Positions 7,536 through 15,009 of a DNA stretch of 42,363 nucleotides are shown here, in pieces; within the stretch, counting starts at the first letter, position 1; each line of letters starts with the position of its first letter. The translations under genes and the position numbers were made by a program. The stretch is taken from assembly GCA_030372985.1 (NCBI GenBank), contig JAUCQB010000042.1, positions 1 to 42,363 on the forward strand. Reading direction: 5' to 3'. The notes under the pieces are model-generated. The model did not search any database, was not told the origin of the DNA, and saw only the letters and a program-made list of their open reading frames with translations. Origin of the DNA: Phycisphaerae bacterium (GTDB taxonomy: Bacteria; Planctomycetota; Phycisphaerae; UBA1845; PWPN01).

Positions 7536-7574
7536 CAATTCTCAACTCTCAATTCTCCACTCTCAATTCGCAGG
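7536..7574 (-). repeat. right arm of inverted repeat flanking the S23-like gene
   Basis: Read on the minus strand it is GCGAATTGAGAGTGGAGAAT and onward, matching the left arm at 7078-7117 with a few indels; each arm has three GAATTGAG-like units. It ends 2 bases before the ATG of the next BMC-P gene, so any ribosome site for that gene must lie within the repeat. Confidence 0.75.
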
Positions 7575-7576
7575 AC

Positions 7577-7855
7577 ATGATTCTCGGTCGCGTGGTTGGC
7601 AATGCGGTCTCGACGGTCAAGCACAAGTCTCTGGGCGGTGCCCGGATGCTGCTGGTTGAGCCGATCCAGGCGGCTTCGCTCGACCCGGTGCTGGCGATCG
7701 ACCAGCTTGGGGCCGGGGCCGGAGACATCGTGGTGTTGACCAGCGACGGCCTGTACACGCGGGAGATTCTGAAGGACAAGACCTCGCCGGCCCGCTGGAC
7801 GGTGATGTGCATCGCCGATGACGGCAAGTACGTGATGGAGCATCTGGAAGAATGA
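7577..7855 (+). CDS. BMC-P (EutN/CcmL) vertex protein 2
   Basis: Pentameric vertex protein of 92 residues starting MILGRVVGNAVSTVKHKSL, with ARMLLVEPIQ, the AIDQLGAGAGDIVVLTSDG loop and ARWTVMCIADDGKYV. It is complete and normal for the family. The ATG is immediately preceded by the right arm of the inverted repeat; AGGA at 7572-7575 is only one base from the start, so initiation is probably weak or coupled. Its stop overlaps the next gene as ATGA. Of the three BMC-P proteins it is the shortest. Confidence 0.93.
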   Translation: MILGRVVGNAVSTVKHKSLGGARMLLVEPIQAASLDPVLAIDQLGAGAGDIVVLTSDGLYTREILKDKTSPARWTVMCIADDGKYVMEHLEE

Positions 7856-8457
7856 GCCGGCCGGTGGTGACCGCGATCATGCTCGAAGATCTCCGCCGTG
7901 AGGGCAAGGAGATCCGGCTTACGGAAGGGGCCTTGGTGACCCCGGCCGCACGCGACTGGCTGAAGGAACACTCTCTGCCGGTCACCTGGGAGAAAGCCCC
8001 GACCAGCGGCGGCAAGCTAGCTGTGGTGATGGACCCGTCGCTGGCCGAACTGCGGTTCATGCGGACGATGCTGGATCGCGGGGGGTGCCTGGCAGAGGTG
8101 ATCGAGCCGGTAGGCGGAAGAAGCGGCATCGTAGCGGCGACCCGGCGGCTCTGCGGCACGATCGCCCGGCGCGAGGTTGAAAAAGGCGTGGTGTTTGCGG
8201 CCGACGGACCGGTGCCGGTCTGCGTGGCCAACAAGCACAACGGCGTGAGGGCGGCGTTGGGCGTGAACATCCCGATGGTCGAGGAGGCGTGCCGGTCGCT
8301 GGGAATCAACGTGCTGGTGTTGGAGTATACAACGCTGACGCCGTATCAGATGAAACAGATGATCGATCGACTGCTGGCTGGGCCGACGTCGCCACCGCCG
8401 GAGACGCTGGCCGGAATTAAAGCGATCGAGCAGGGAGGCGGATGTGCGGATCGGTGA
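7852..8457 (+). CDS. BMC-associated protein with RpiB/LacAB-like domain
   Basis: Protein of 201 residues, coupled to BMC-P2 by ATGA and overlapping BMC-P3 by 14 nt. The N-terminal ~45 residues (LEDLRREGKEIRLTEGALVT then PAARDWLKEHSLPVTW) resemble a short segment found in other BMC accessory proteins. The rest resembles the RpiB/LacA/LacB sugar-phosphate isomerase fold (VANKHNGVRAALGVNIPMVE, ACRSLGINVLVLEY). At the expected catalytic CGTG(I)G loop it reads FAADGPVPVC, so the isomerase thiol motif is not conserved and the activity may differ or be lost. PV-type BMC loci often carry such an RpiB-like gene; a function in the pathway is unproven. Confidence 0.75.
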   Translation: MSRPVVTAIMLEDLRREGKEIRLTEGALVTPAARDWLKEHSLPVTWEKAPTSGGKLAVVMDPSLAELRFMRTMLDRGGCLAEVIEPVGGRSGIVAATRRLCGTIARREVEKGVVFAADGPVPVCVANKHNGVRAALGVNIPMVEEACRSLGINVLVLEYTTLTPYQMKQMIDRLLAGPTSPPPETLAGIKAIEQGGGCADR

Positions 8458-8728
8458 TGTCGTGGGCCGGCTGACGCTCAGCAAATGCGACCCGAAGATG
8501 ATCGGGGGGCGATTTCTGATCGTTCAGCCGCACGATCCCAAGTCCCTCCGCGAGGACCGCCCCGGCAAGGGCGAGGTCGTCGTTGTGTACGACCAGATCG
8601 GCGGACGGGTGGGCGATCGGGTCGCTTTCACCGAAGGGCGGGAGGCGGCGATGCCCTTTTACCCCGATCGGGTGGCGTTGGATGCTTACTTGGTGTGTCT
8701 GCTCGACAGCGTGACCTACACGGCGTGA
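8444..8728 (+). CDS. BMC-P (EutN/CcmL) vertex protein 3
   Basis: Third pentameric vertex protein, 94 residues, starting at GTG 8444 (MRIGDVVGRLTLSKCDPKMI) with GGGAGG at 8433-8438. It keeps the EutN pattern GRFLIVQPHD, the VVVYDQIGGRVGDRVAFTEG loop and a final hydrophobic strand, VALDAYLVCLLDSVTY. The insertion REDRPGKGEVVVVYDQ is more charged than in the other two copies. Three distinct BMC-P proteins are typical of PV-type shells and may form mixed or alternative vertices. It overlaps the upstream gene and lies 24 bp before the aldolase. Confidence 0.92.
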   Translation: MRIGDVVGRLTLSKCDPKMIGGRFLIVQPHDPKSLREDRPGKGEVVVVYDQIGGRVGDRVAFTEGREAAMPFYPDRVALDAYLVCLLDSVTYTA

Positions 8729-8752
8729 GCGGCTAGCATACGGTGAACTGAC

Positions 8753-9601
8753 ATGCTCAACGAATTCAAGCTCAAACAGGAAATCTGTGAAATCGGCCAC
8801 AAAGTCTACGAGAAGGGCTTCGTGGCGGCCAACGACGGCAACATCTCTTACCGGATCAGCGAGAACCACGTGCTCTGCACACCGACGCTGGTCAGCAAGG
8901 GAGCCCTCAAGCCGGACGACATCTGCCTGGTCGACATGACCGGCAAGCAGCTCTCCGGCAAGAAGAAACGGACCAGCGAGGTCATGCTGCACCTGGAGAT
9001 CTACAAGGCCAACCCGAAGGTCAAGGCGGTGGTCCATTCGCATCCGCCACATGCGACCGCGTTCTCGGTGGCCGGCGAGGACATTCCGACCTGTATTCTC
9101 CCGGAAGTTGAGGTCTTTCTTGGCCCGATCCCCACGGCGGTGTACGAGACGCCCGGGGCCCAGGCTTTTGCCCAGACGATTCTGCCGTTCGTCAACACCG
9201 CCAAGATCGTGGTGCTCAAGAACCACGGCACGGTCTCCTGGGGCGAAACGCTCCAGCAGGCCTACTGGTGGACCGAGATTCTGGATGCCTATTGCCGGAT
9301 TCTGCTCATTGCCAAGCAGGTGGGGCGGGTCGAGCGGATCAGCCCGCCGAAAGTCGAAGAGCTGCTGGACCTCAAAGAGCGGTTCGGGATCACCGATGAC
9401 CCCCGGCGGCTTCACAACGCCGATCTTTGTGTGAATGTCGACTTCGGCCGGGGTTACGCCGAGCCGAGTGCAACCCTCATGAAGAAACCTGAGGGCCCGA
9501 TGAGACCGCCGGAGCCGATCAGTGCGCCGGCCGCAAGCGACGAAGCGATCGAACGAGTGGTGCAGGAGATCACCGATCGGATCATGAGTGTTCTGGGATG
9601 A
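8753..9601 (+). CDS. class II aldolase (fuculose/rhamnulose-1-phosphate aldolase type) with C-terminal encapsulation peptide
   Basis: Cleaves L-fuculose-1-P (and probably L-rhamnulose-1-P) to DHAP and L-lactaldehyde, the aldehyde processed by the compartment. The AraD/FucA fold is clear: GNISYRI near residue 30, catalytic Glu76 in RTSEVMLH, zinc ligands His95 and His97 in VVHSHPPHATAF, and His158 in VVLKNHGTVSWGE. At 282 residues it is about 60 longer than FucA. The extra C-terminus is a proline-rich linker (about 240-262) ending in the amphipathic helix EAIERVVQEITDRIMSVL. That helix resembles the N-terminal peptides of PduL and the aldehyde dehydrogenase here, so this enzyme is probably encapsulated through its C-terminus. 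Confidence 0.93.
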   Translation: MLNEFKLKQEICEIGHKVYEKGFVAANDGNISYRISENHVLCTPTLVSKGALKPDDICLVDMTGKQLSGKKKRTSEVMLHLEIYKANPKVKAVVHSHPPHATAFSVAGEDIPTCILPEVEVFLGPIPTAVYETPGAQAFAQTILPFVNTAKIVVLKNHGTVSWGETLQQAYWWTEILDAYCRILLIAKQVGRVERISPPKVEELLDLKERFGITDDPRRLHNADLCVNVDFGRGYAEPSATLMKKPEGPMRPPEPISAPAASDEAIERVVQEITDRIMSVLG

Positions 9602-9629
9602 AGAGTCCCGCAAACGCGAGGTGCCTGAC

Positions 9630-10232
9630 ATGAACGCTGATGTGTGTCATGCTCGAAGTAAGGGAGTGTTCGCTGTCGCGGTGGCGTGCCTGTTCGTCCT
9701 CTGCGGCTGTCACCAGACGCGCTACAACTGGGTGCTGCGCGACGTGGATGTGGCGTTGCCGCAGATGAAAACCGGCGGACGGGTGACCGACCGTGCGGGC
9801 ACGCCGGCGGAGCTGCTCGTCGTTCGGCCGGGCGGCAGCAAGACCATGCTCATCACGTCACTGATTACCGATGACCCGGAGAGGATCGACGACGAGAAGG
9901 CGGAAACGTTCGTTTGTGTCCTCGACGGGCCTCCGCTCATCGGGCAAAAAACCACGGTTGATGTCGACCGCTGCCGGCTTATCCTCAACGAGGTGTTCCG
10001 GCCCTGCAGGCAACCCTATCAGGGCGCAGAAGGCAGCGTCCGGATCGAGTCGGTTGATAAAGGCGAGTTCACGGCGAAGGTCGTCTTCCGCAACGTGCTT
10101 CGCTCGCCCCGCGATGATTCGTACATCATTCGGGCAACAAAGACCTTCAAGCCGATCGCGCCCGATGATGTCCGACTGCGCCAGGCGGGCATTCAGTACG
10201 AATCGACCCCGGCACCCGGGATGCTACCCTGA
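9630..10232 (+). CDS. predicted lipoprotein of unknown function
   Basis: About 200 residues with an N-terminal lipoprotein signal: basic start, hydrophobic GVFAVAVACLFVLCGC, and lipobox LCGC ending at the acylated cysteine. The mature part has strand-rich segments (PAELLVVRPGGSKTMLITSL, EGSVRIESVDKGEFTAKVVF) and no motif I recognise. The ATG at 9630 is chosen over the upstream frame opening at 9588 because it puts the signal peptide at the start and has GAGG at 9618-9621. It follows the aldolase by 28 bp on the same strand, so it may be cotranscribed with the BMC operon, though a role there is not evident. Confidence 0.7.
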   Translation: MNADVCHARSKGVFAVAVACLFVLCGCHQTRYNWVLRDVDVALPQMKTGGRVTDRAGTPAELLVVRPGGSKTMLITSLITDDPERIDDEKAETFVCVLDGPPLIGQKTTVDVDRCRLILNEVFRPCRQPYQGAEGSVRIESVDKGEFTAKVVFRNVLRSPRDDSYIIRATKTFKPIAPDDVRLRQAGIQYESTPAPGMLP

Positions 10233-10308
10233 TCCCGCCGGCCGCGGTTGAGCAATCGAGAGGTGAAGGGCGAGGTCGTGTGCCCCCTTGTGAGCGAGTC
10301 AACTGTCT

Positions 10309-11532
10309 ATGGTAGCCAAGAGTCTCGACATCAAGCTTGCCAGGATCAAGGCCGATCGCGCGTGCAAGGAGTTCATCATCGCCGATGCGAAGGATGCCGA
10401 CATGGCCTTTGGCATCTCCGCTCCCGGCAAGTCGCCTGAGCATTACTCGCAGGAGGGCAAATTCCGCTCGCTCCCGGAGTTTCAAGAGTGCATCCGCCAG
10501 ATTGTCCGGCAGGGGTTGGTGGACATCATGCTGATGTCCACCTATGTCAGCTCCATCCTGACGATCCAGGAGCGCCTTTTTGACAACTCGCACGTCACGC
10601 CGGCCGCCCGGGCCAACGACACCACCGACATCCACGTAATGCGCGAAGGCGTATACCCCTCCGCGCCTTCACGCCCGTTCCGCACCGCCACCATCGACCA
10701 CATCCAGTGCGGCAAGATCGATTGCCGGCCGGGAGAACGCATCCTGGGGGCCAACCTCGGTCTGTACAGCGTCACGTTCAACAACGATGTCGACCTCGAC
10801 CGGCAGACCCTGGAGCACTATCGCGAGTTCCGCATCGAGGCCGAGCGCAAGGGTTTCAGGCATTTTCTCGAGGTGTTCGATCCGAATGCCCTGGTCAATC
10901 CTGTTTCCCCCGACAGACTCGGCGGTTTCGTCAACGATATGATCGTTCGATGCCTGGCCGGCGTCCCCGACAGCGGCCGGCCACTGTTCCTGAAGATGGT
11001 CTACCACGGCCCGAAATGGACGGAGGAACTGGCCGGCTACGATCCGCAACTGGTGATCGGCATCCTCGGCGGGTCGGCGGGCACGACCTACGATGCCTTC
11101 AAGATGATCGCCGAGGCCCAGAAGTACGGGGCCAGGGTCGCCCTCTTCGGCCGCAAGATCAACAACGCCGAAAACCAACTGGCCTTCATCGAGATGCTGC
11201 GCCGGATTGTGGACGGCCAGATCTCGCCCGAGGAGGCGGTGAGGGCGTATCACGGCATCCTGCAGGGTCTGGGTCTCCAGCCGTACCGGTCTCTGGAAGA
11301 TGACATGAAGCTGACCTCACAGGCCATGAGCTACGTAGGGGGCGGTCGGGCGCAGATGCCGGCGTCGCCGGCGTCGCCCCCTCGCACGCTTCCGGCCGCT
11401 TCGCAGGTGGCCTCGACCAAGCCGGTCCCCAAGACGAGCCGCCCCGGCGTTTCTCCTGACGCCCCCGACTTTTCAAAGATGACCGCAAAGGAGCGGGCGG
11501 CCTACCATCGGGCCAGAATCGCCGGGATTTGA
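10309..11532 (+). CDS. class I aldolase-like (DeoC/FbaB-type TIM barrel) protein with C-terminal tail
   Basis: 407 residues. The central region resembles class I Schiff-base aldolases of the DeoC/LacD/FbaB group. RPLFLKMVYHGPKW carries a lysine where the Schiff-base lysine is expected. QLVIGILGGSAGTTYDAFKM and YGARVALFGRKINNAEN match the phosphate-binding strands, and SPEEAVRAYHGILQGLG follows. The substrate is unknown; use of DHAP or another product of the upstream pathway is a guess. After about residue 345 a Pro/Ala/Ser-rich linker leads to a terminal helix KMTAKERAAYHRARIAGI, an arrangement reminiscent of BMC targeting tails, though the sequence differs from the three clear ones. It is last in the plus-strand gene run. 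Confidence 0.65.
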   Translation: MVAKSLDIKLARIKADRACKEFIIADAKDADMAFGISAPGKSPEHYSQEGKFRSLPEFQECIRQIVRQGLVDIMLMSTYVSSILTIQERLFDNSHVTPAARANDTTDIHVMREGVYPSAPSRPFRTATIDHIQCGKIDCRPGERILGANLGLYSVTFNNDVDLDRQTLEHYREFRIEAERKGFRHFLEVFDPNALVNPVSPDRLGGFVNDMIVRCLAGVPDSGRPLFLKMVYHGPKWTEELAGYDPQLVIGILGGSAGTTYDAFKMIAEAQKYGARVALFGRKINNAENQLAFIEMLRRIVDGQISPEEAVRAYHGILQGLGLQPYRSLEDDMKLTSQAMSYVGGGRAQMPASPASPPRTLPAASQVASTKPVPKTSRPGVSPDAPDFSKMTAKERAAYHRARIAGI

Positions 11533-11564
11533 GGCCGGTTGCTGTTCGCTTGGGTTGCGGGGTG

Positions 11565-11588
11565 CGACCGGGTATAATCATCCGGTCG
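11565..11588 (+). promoter_or_regulatory. hairpin containing a TATAAT box upstream of a small gene
   Basis: CGACCGG (11565-11571) and CCGGTCG (11582-11588) are perfect 7-bp arms around the loop GTATAATCAT. The loop holds a consensus -10 hexamer (11573-11578), but no matching -35 box lies at 16-18 bp. It could be a promoter with an operator-like palindrome, or simply a hairpin ending the upstream transcript. Confidence 0.3.
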
Positions 11589-11607
11589 TCTCAATGGAGC
11601 ACGGATC

Positions 11608-11829
11608 ATGCGGTATCTCAACAACAAACTCTACAGCCTCGCCGCCGCTCTGGCCCTGTTGCCGCTGCCGCTGATGCGGATGCAGTACGACAACATCGGC
11701 GACTACTTCCGGAACATGGAGCCCCAGCTCCGCCAGATCATCGCGGAGATCATCGTCGCCCAGATATCCACGTTCGCCGAGGCACTGATCGTGGCCCTTA
11801 CCAGAGTGTTCTTCGGTATCGGCGGCTGA
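11608..11829 (+). CDS. small hypothetical protein with N-terminal membrane segment
   Basis: 73 residues. The start MRYLNNKLYSLAAALALLPL is a signal-anchor-like hydrophobic stretch, followed by an amphipathic helical region (QLRQIIAEIIVAQISTFAEA) and a hydrophobic end LIVALTRVFFGIGG. GGAG at 11595-11598 lies 9 bases before the ATG. No family recognised. It sits between the aldolase-like gene and the convergent ruvX. Confidence 0.5.
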   Translation: MRYLNNKLYSLAAALALLPLPLMRMQYDNIGDYFRNMEPQLRQIIAEIIVAQISTFAEALIVALTRVFFGIGG

Positions 11830-11858
11830 GGGGGCTGCTCTGTGTGCCGGTGGTGCGG

Positions 11859-12311
11859 TCAATCGGCCGCTCTGGCGCGGCAGCTCAGGAACGATTCCAG
11901 GAGAACCTGAGCGGCCACTGCGTCCTGTCGGGCTTTCTTTTTTTTGCGAGTCAGATCATGATCCAGCAGCCGCCGGTCGGCGGCGTGTGACGTCAGCCGT
12001 TCATCGTGCAAATGAACCGCCATGGCTGAGGTCTCTGCCCGCACCTGACAAGCCTTGCGTATGGCCTCGGCGAGCTGCTTGGACAGCCGTGCCTGGGGAC
12101 CTTCGGTTCCGTCCATGTTCAGCGGCAGGCCGATCACGATGCCGCCGGCGCCGTACTCCTCGGCCACCTGAAGTATCGCCGAGGCGTTGTCGTCCAGGCT
12201 ATCGCGCGTATTGATGACGCTCAGGGGTGAGACGACGCCGGTGTTCGGCTCGCTGATGGCCAGACCGATTCGCCTGGTTCCCAGATCGACGCCCAGATAA
12301 CGGATGCCCAT
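11859..12311 (-). CDS. ruvX: putative pre-16S rRNA nuclease / Holliday junction resolvase RuvX (YqgF)
   Basis: RNase H-fold nuclease of the YqgF family, implicated in 16S rRNA 5' maturation and formerly annotated as a Holliday junction resolvase. The N-terminus MGIRYLGVDLGTRRIGLAIS carries the first catalytic Asp. EEYGAGGIVIGLPLNMDGTE, HLHDERLTSHAADRRL and KKKKARQDAVAAQVLLESFL hold the other conserved acidic and basic positions. About 150 residues is the normal length. The frame is open upstream to a GTG at 12350, but the ATG at 12311 matches the family start. The longer form would overlap the preceding Gfo/Idh gene, which ends at 12335, so the two genes are probably one minus-strand transcript. 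Confidence 0.9.
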   Translation of the reverse strand: MGIRYLGVDLGTRRIGLAISEPNTGVVSPLSVINTRDSLDDNASAILQVAEEYGAGGIVIGLPLNMDGTEGPQARLSKQLAEAIRKACQVRAETSAMAVHLHDERLTSHAADRRLLDHDLTRKKKKARQDAVAAQVLLESFLSCRARAAD

Positions 12312-12334
12312 CGTCTTTGCTGCCGCCGCGGCTT

Positions 12335-13645
12335 CTACCCCAGTTCCCACCCCTTGCGCCGTGGCAGGTCAACGAACTTGTCGGCGTCGCGGGTGTTGGT
12401 GATCTTCTGTCGCTTGGCGTCCCATGTGATCTTCTTGCCGCTGCGATAGGCCACATTGCCCAGCAGCACCGTCTGGGCCAGCGCACCGCTGTAGTCGAAG
12501 TTGCAGGTCGTCTTTTCGCCCGACTTGCAGGCCTCGAGCCATTCGAGGTGATGGCCGATCGACTCGGGGATGTAAGGTTCGGGCCGTTTGTAGTCGGCGA
12601 AGTCTTTTTCCGGCAGGAGCACGTGCCGGTCATAGTCGGCCAGCAGCATGCCCTTCTCGCCTACGAACAGCACGCCGTCGCCCCATTTCGGGAGCTTGCC
12701 TTCCTGGAAGTAGTTGGGGCGTCGCTTGCCGTTGTACCAGGTGAGAAGGACCGGCGGCATTTTGCCGCGAGCTGGATACTGGAACTTGACGATCAGCCAG
12801 ATGGGGCAGCTTTCGGGGTGAACAGGCGGCCCCTCGGCCTCGATGGTCACCGGGTGGCGCAGATCCAGGGCCCAATGCGGCAGGTCCATGTAGTGGCAGG
12901 CCATGTCCGCCAGCGTGCCGCCGCCAAAGTCCCACCAGCCGCGCCATCGCTCGGGCAGATACGCCGGGTGGTACGGTCGATGCGGGGCCGGCCCCAGCCA
13001 GACGTCGTAGTCGAGACCCGGGGGGACCGGCGGCATTTCCGAGGGACGGTCCTGTCCGCCCCACTCGCGCTCGACCCACACGTGAACCTCGCGCACCGCG
13101 CCGATGCCGCCGGACTGAATCACCTCGACTACCCGCCGATAGTTGTTGCGAGAATGGATCTGGGTCCCCATCTGGGTGACCACCTTTGCTTTGGCGGCCG
13201 CTTCGCGCATCAACTGCACCTCATACACCGTGTGGGCCAGCGGCTTCTCGCAGTAGACGTGCTTGCCCAGTCGCAGCGCCGGCAGGGCGGCGGCGGCGTG
13301 CGTGTGGTCCGGAGTTGCGATCAGGACCGCATCGATGTCCTTCTGAGCGAACATCTTGCGGAAGTCGGCGTAGAAGCGGGCTTTCGGGAACCTTTGTCGT
13401 GCCTCGGCGGCCTTGTTCTCATCGACGTCGCAGAGGGCGACAATGTTGCAGATCTCGGCGGCCTCGGGACCGGCCACCTGCCCGAGGTTCCAGTGCCCTT
13501 GTCCGGAGACGCCGATCACGGCCACGCCCAGCTTCTCGCTCGGCGAGGTTGTCTGCCCGAATGTTCGCCGCCCGGCGACCCAAAAACCCGCCCCGGCCAG
13601 TGCCGAAGCCTTCAAGAACTCACGACGCGTCTTTCTGCTGCCCAT
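12335..13645 (-). CDS. Gfo/Idh/MocA-family oxidoreductase, Tat-exported
   Basis: 436-residue NAD(P)-dependent oxidoreductase-like protein with an N-terminal twin-arginine signal (SRKTRREFLKASALAGAGFW). The Rossmann domain begins KLGVAVIGVSGQGHW; CEKPLAHT supplies the conserved EKP lysine of the family. The C-terminal alpha/beta domain has the WWDFGGGTLADMACHYMDLP signature (histidines near the active site). Such Tat-exported Gfo/Idh proteins are strongly expanded in Planctomycetota and probably act on sugars or glycosides, often with a bound cofactor. The substrate here is unknown. The divergent upstream region is the 13646-14240 intergenic stretch. Confidence 0.92.
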   Translation of the reverse strand: MGSRKTRREFLKASALAGAGFWVAGRRTFGQTTSPSEKLGVAVIGVSGQGHWNLGQVAGPEAAEICNIVALCDVDENKAAEARQRFPKARFYADFRKMFAQKDIDAVLIATPDHTHAAAALPALRLGKHVYCEKPLAHTVYEVQLMREAAAKAKVVTQMGTQIHSRNNYRRVVEVIQSGGIGAVREVHVWVEREWGGQDRPSEMPPVPPGLDYDVWLGPAPHRPYHPAYLPERWRGWWDFGGGTLADMACHYMDLPHWALDLRHPVTIEAEGPPVHPESCPIWLIVKFQYPARGKMPPVLLTWYNGKRRPNYFQEGKLPKWGDGVLFVGEKGMLLADYDRHVLLPEKDFADYKRPEPYIPESIGHHLEWLEACKSGEKTTCNFDYSGALAQTVLLGNVAYRSGKKITWDAKRQKITNTRDADKFVDLPRRKGWELG

Positions 13646-14240
13646 GGATGCTCCTCGTCAAATCCCGGTCTCATTGAAATTCCGGATTATAACCGATGCG
13701 GAGGAAATGAACGACCCCGGGGCTTTTGCAGAGCAGCCGAGGGGTGCATCCCTGAAATAGCGGCACATGTGTCGGCGGCCGCCGAGAGTAGGGCGGTGTC
13801 GAGGTCGCCACAGCGACCGAGACCTGCCGAGAACGGCCGGAATCGTCGGCAGGTCTCATCCGCTGCGCGGATTTCGACCATGCCCTACCTTCGCAACGCC
13901 ACCGGAAACGGGATGCACCCGCAGCCGAGAAAACAGCGTTGGCGCTGCGACGCACGGCATAGCTAAAGCCCATAGTGCGAAAGGTGCAGCGGGACTCGAA
14001 AGCGATTGGGAGGGTTGCTCGTGGTGTTTCCCGCGCGGCCCGAAAAGGAATGCCGCCGAGTTTGCGTGAAGAGCTTGACGGGGCTCAGCGACAAGATAGA
14101 CTCCTGCTCGGTTCCAAATGAATAGCAGGTCCGCCGGGTGGCAAGCGGTCCGAAGGATGTGCGATGAATGGAAATGGGTTCCAGGAACGAGCCCATGCCG
14201 TTCGTTGTGTTGTCCCTTTTTCATGAAATGGAGGTATCGG
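13646..14240. other. long intergenic region with one strong hairpin
   Basis: 595 bp between the divergent Gfo/Idh and lipoprotein genes. It must contain both promoters, but I see no clear consensus boxes. The only distinct structure is the 12-bp hairpin at 13819-13857. No convincing coding frame, tRNA or riboswitch motif was recognised. Confidence 0.5.
13819..13857. repeat. perfect 12-bp hairpin with GGCAGGTC core
   Basis: GAGACCTGCCGA (13819-13830) pairs perfectly with TCGGCAGGTCTC (13846-13857) around a 15-base loop. There is no T-run on either side. The core GGCAGGTC/GACCTGCC recurs in the hairpin at 14825-14853 and, weakly, at 15578-15609, so it belongs to a dispersed repeat family rather than being a lone terminator. 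Confidence 0.65.
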
Positions 14241-14798
14241 ATGGCTTGTCTTACTTGTGTGGGCGGAAAGGGTCGTGCAGGTCGACGGAATTCAGAAGCC
14301 GCGATTCTGTTGTTCTGTGGCCTGGCGTTGATGATGGCCGTCAACGCGACCGGATGCCTGCCAGGGGATGATTCTCACCCGCCCGAGACGCTCTCGGGCG
14401 AGGAGACAATCGCGGAATCGGAGTCCTCCGACGGTACGGCCAGCAAGACCGTCGAGTCCCGATGGACGGCGCCGGACCAGAACTTCAAACTGAATGTCAC
14501 GATTACGAGCCCGATGGTGCTCGCTGCGGACGAGGTCCAGGTTCGGGTGACCTTCACCTGCCAGTTCGGGAATACCAAGACCTTCGATGTCACTCTTGCG
14601 CCGGGCGGCTCGGGCGGGCTGGTTGGCGATTTCTCGCGGGCGGCGAATGCGTCGGACGGCAGCGAGTGCATCGGAATCGCCGGACAGAAAGAGGCGGCCA
14701 AGTGGATGGTCCAATTTGCTCGTCCGGCGGAGACGACGCAGGAGCTGACCTTTAAGTACACGATGAGCTACCGGCTGGCCTCCATCGAGACCCCGTAA
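14241..14798 (+). CDS. predicted lipoprotein of unknown function
   Basis: 185 residues. The signal peptide AAILLFCGLALMMAVNATGC ends at a lipobox cysteine, followed by an acidic Ser/Glu-rich linker (SGEETIAESESSDGTAS). The mature domain appears beta-rich (FKLNVTITSPMVLAADEVQV, FTCQFGNTKTFDVTLAPGGS), possibly an Ig-like fold, with no recognised family. GGAGG at 14230-14234 decides the ATG at 14241 over an upstream opening in the same frame at 14118. It is followed by a block of REP-like hairpins. Confidence 0.7.
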   Translation: MACLTCVGGKGRAGRRNSEAAILLFCGLALMMAVNATGCLPGDDSHPPETLSGEETIAESESSDGTASKTVESRWTAPDQNFKLNVTITSPMVLAADEVQVRVTFTCQFGNTKTFDVTLAPGGSGGLVGDFSRAANASDGSECIGIAGQKEAAKWMVQFARPAETTQELTFKYTMSYRLASIETP

Positions 14799-14824
14799 GG
14801 CATGCAGGGCAGGTCAGCATGTAG

Positions 14825-14853
14825 GGCAGGTCAGAGCGTAGCGGCGACCTGCC
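14825..14853. repeat. REP-like hairpin, GGCAGGTC family
   Basis: GGCAGGTC (14825-14832) and GACCTGCC (14846-14853) form an 8-bp perfect stem with the 13-base loop AGAGCGTAGCGGC. A related copy at 15578-15609 keeps the loop almost unchanged (AGAGCGAAGCGGC). It follows the lipoprotein gene. Confidence 0.65.
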
Positions 14854-14953
14854 TCTGTTGCCAGACCAGTTCCTGCGGCAGGTCTCGGCCGCCCCGGCGA
14901 CCTCGACCGTGCCCGACCACCGCGGCGGGTCTTGTTGAGGGAGAGACGAAGGA

Positions 14954-14979
14954 CATGCCCACGCAAAGCCGTGGACATG
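14954..14979. repeat. REP-like hairpin, CATGCCCACG family
   Basis: CATGCCCACG (14954-14963) and CGTGGACATG (14970-14979) pair with one mismatch around the loop CAAAGC. A second copy with the same loop is at 18033-18060 (CCATGCCCGCG / CGTGGGCATGG), followed by a further half copy GGTGGGCATGGCACCC. The spacing, loop and flanks are conserved, so it is a dispersed element. Confidence 0.7.
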
Positions 14980-15009
14980 GCACCCGTCTTCGCTGAGAGG
15001 CACACGTCG

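Noticed and set aside
12317..13966. Plus-strand open frame of 549 codons
   Set aside because: Antisense to the Gfo/Idh gene, whose Tat signal and EKP motif are unambiguous.
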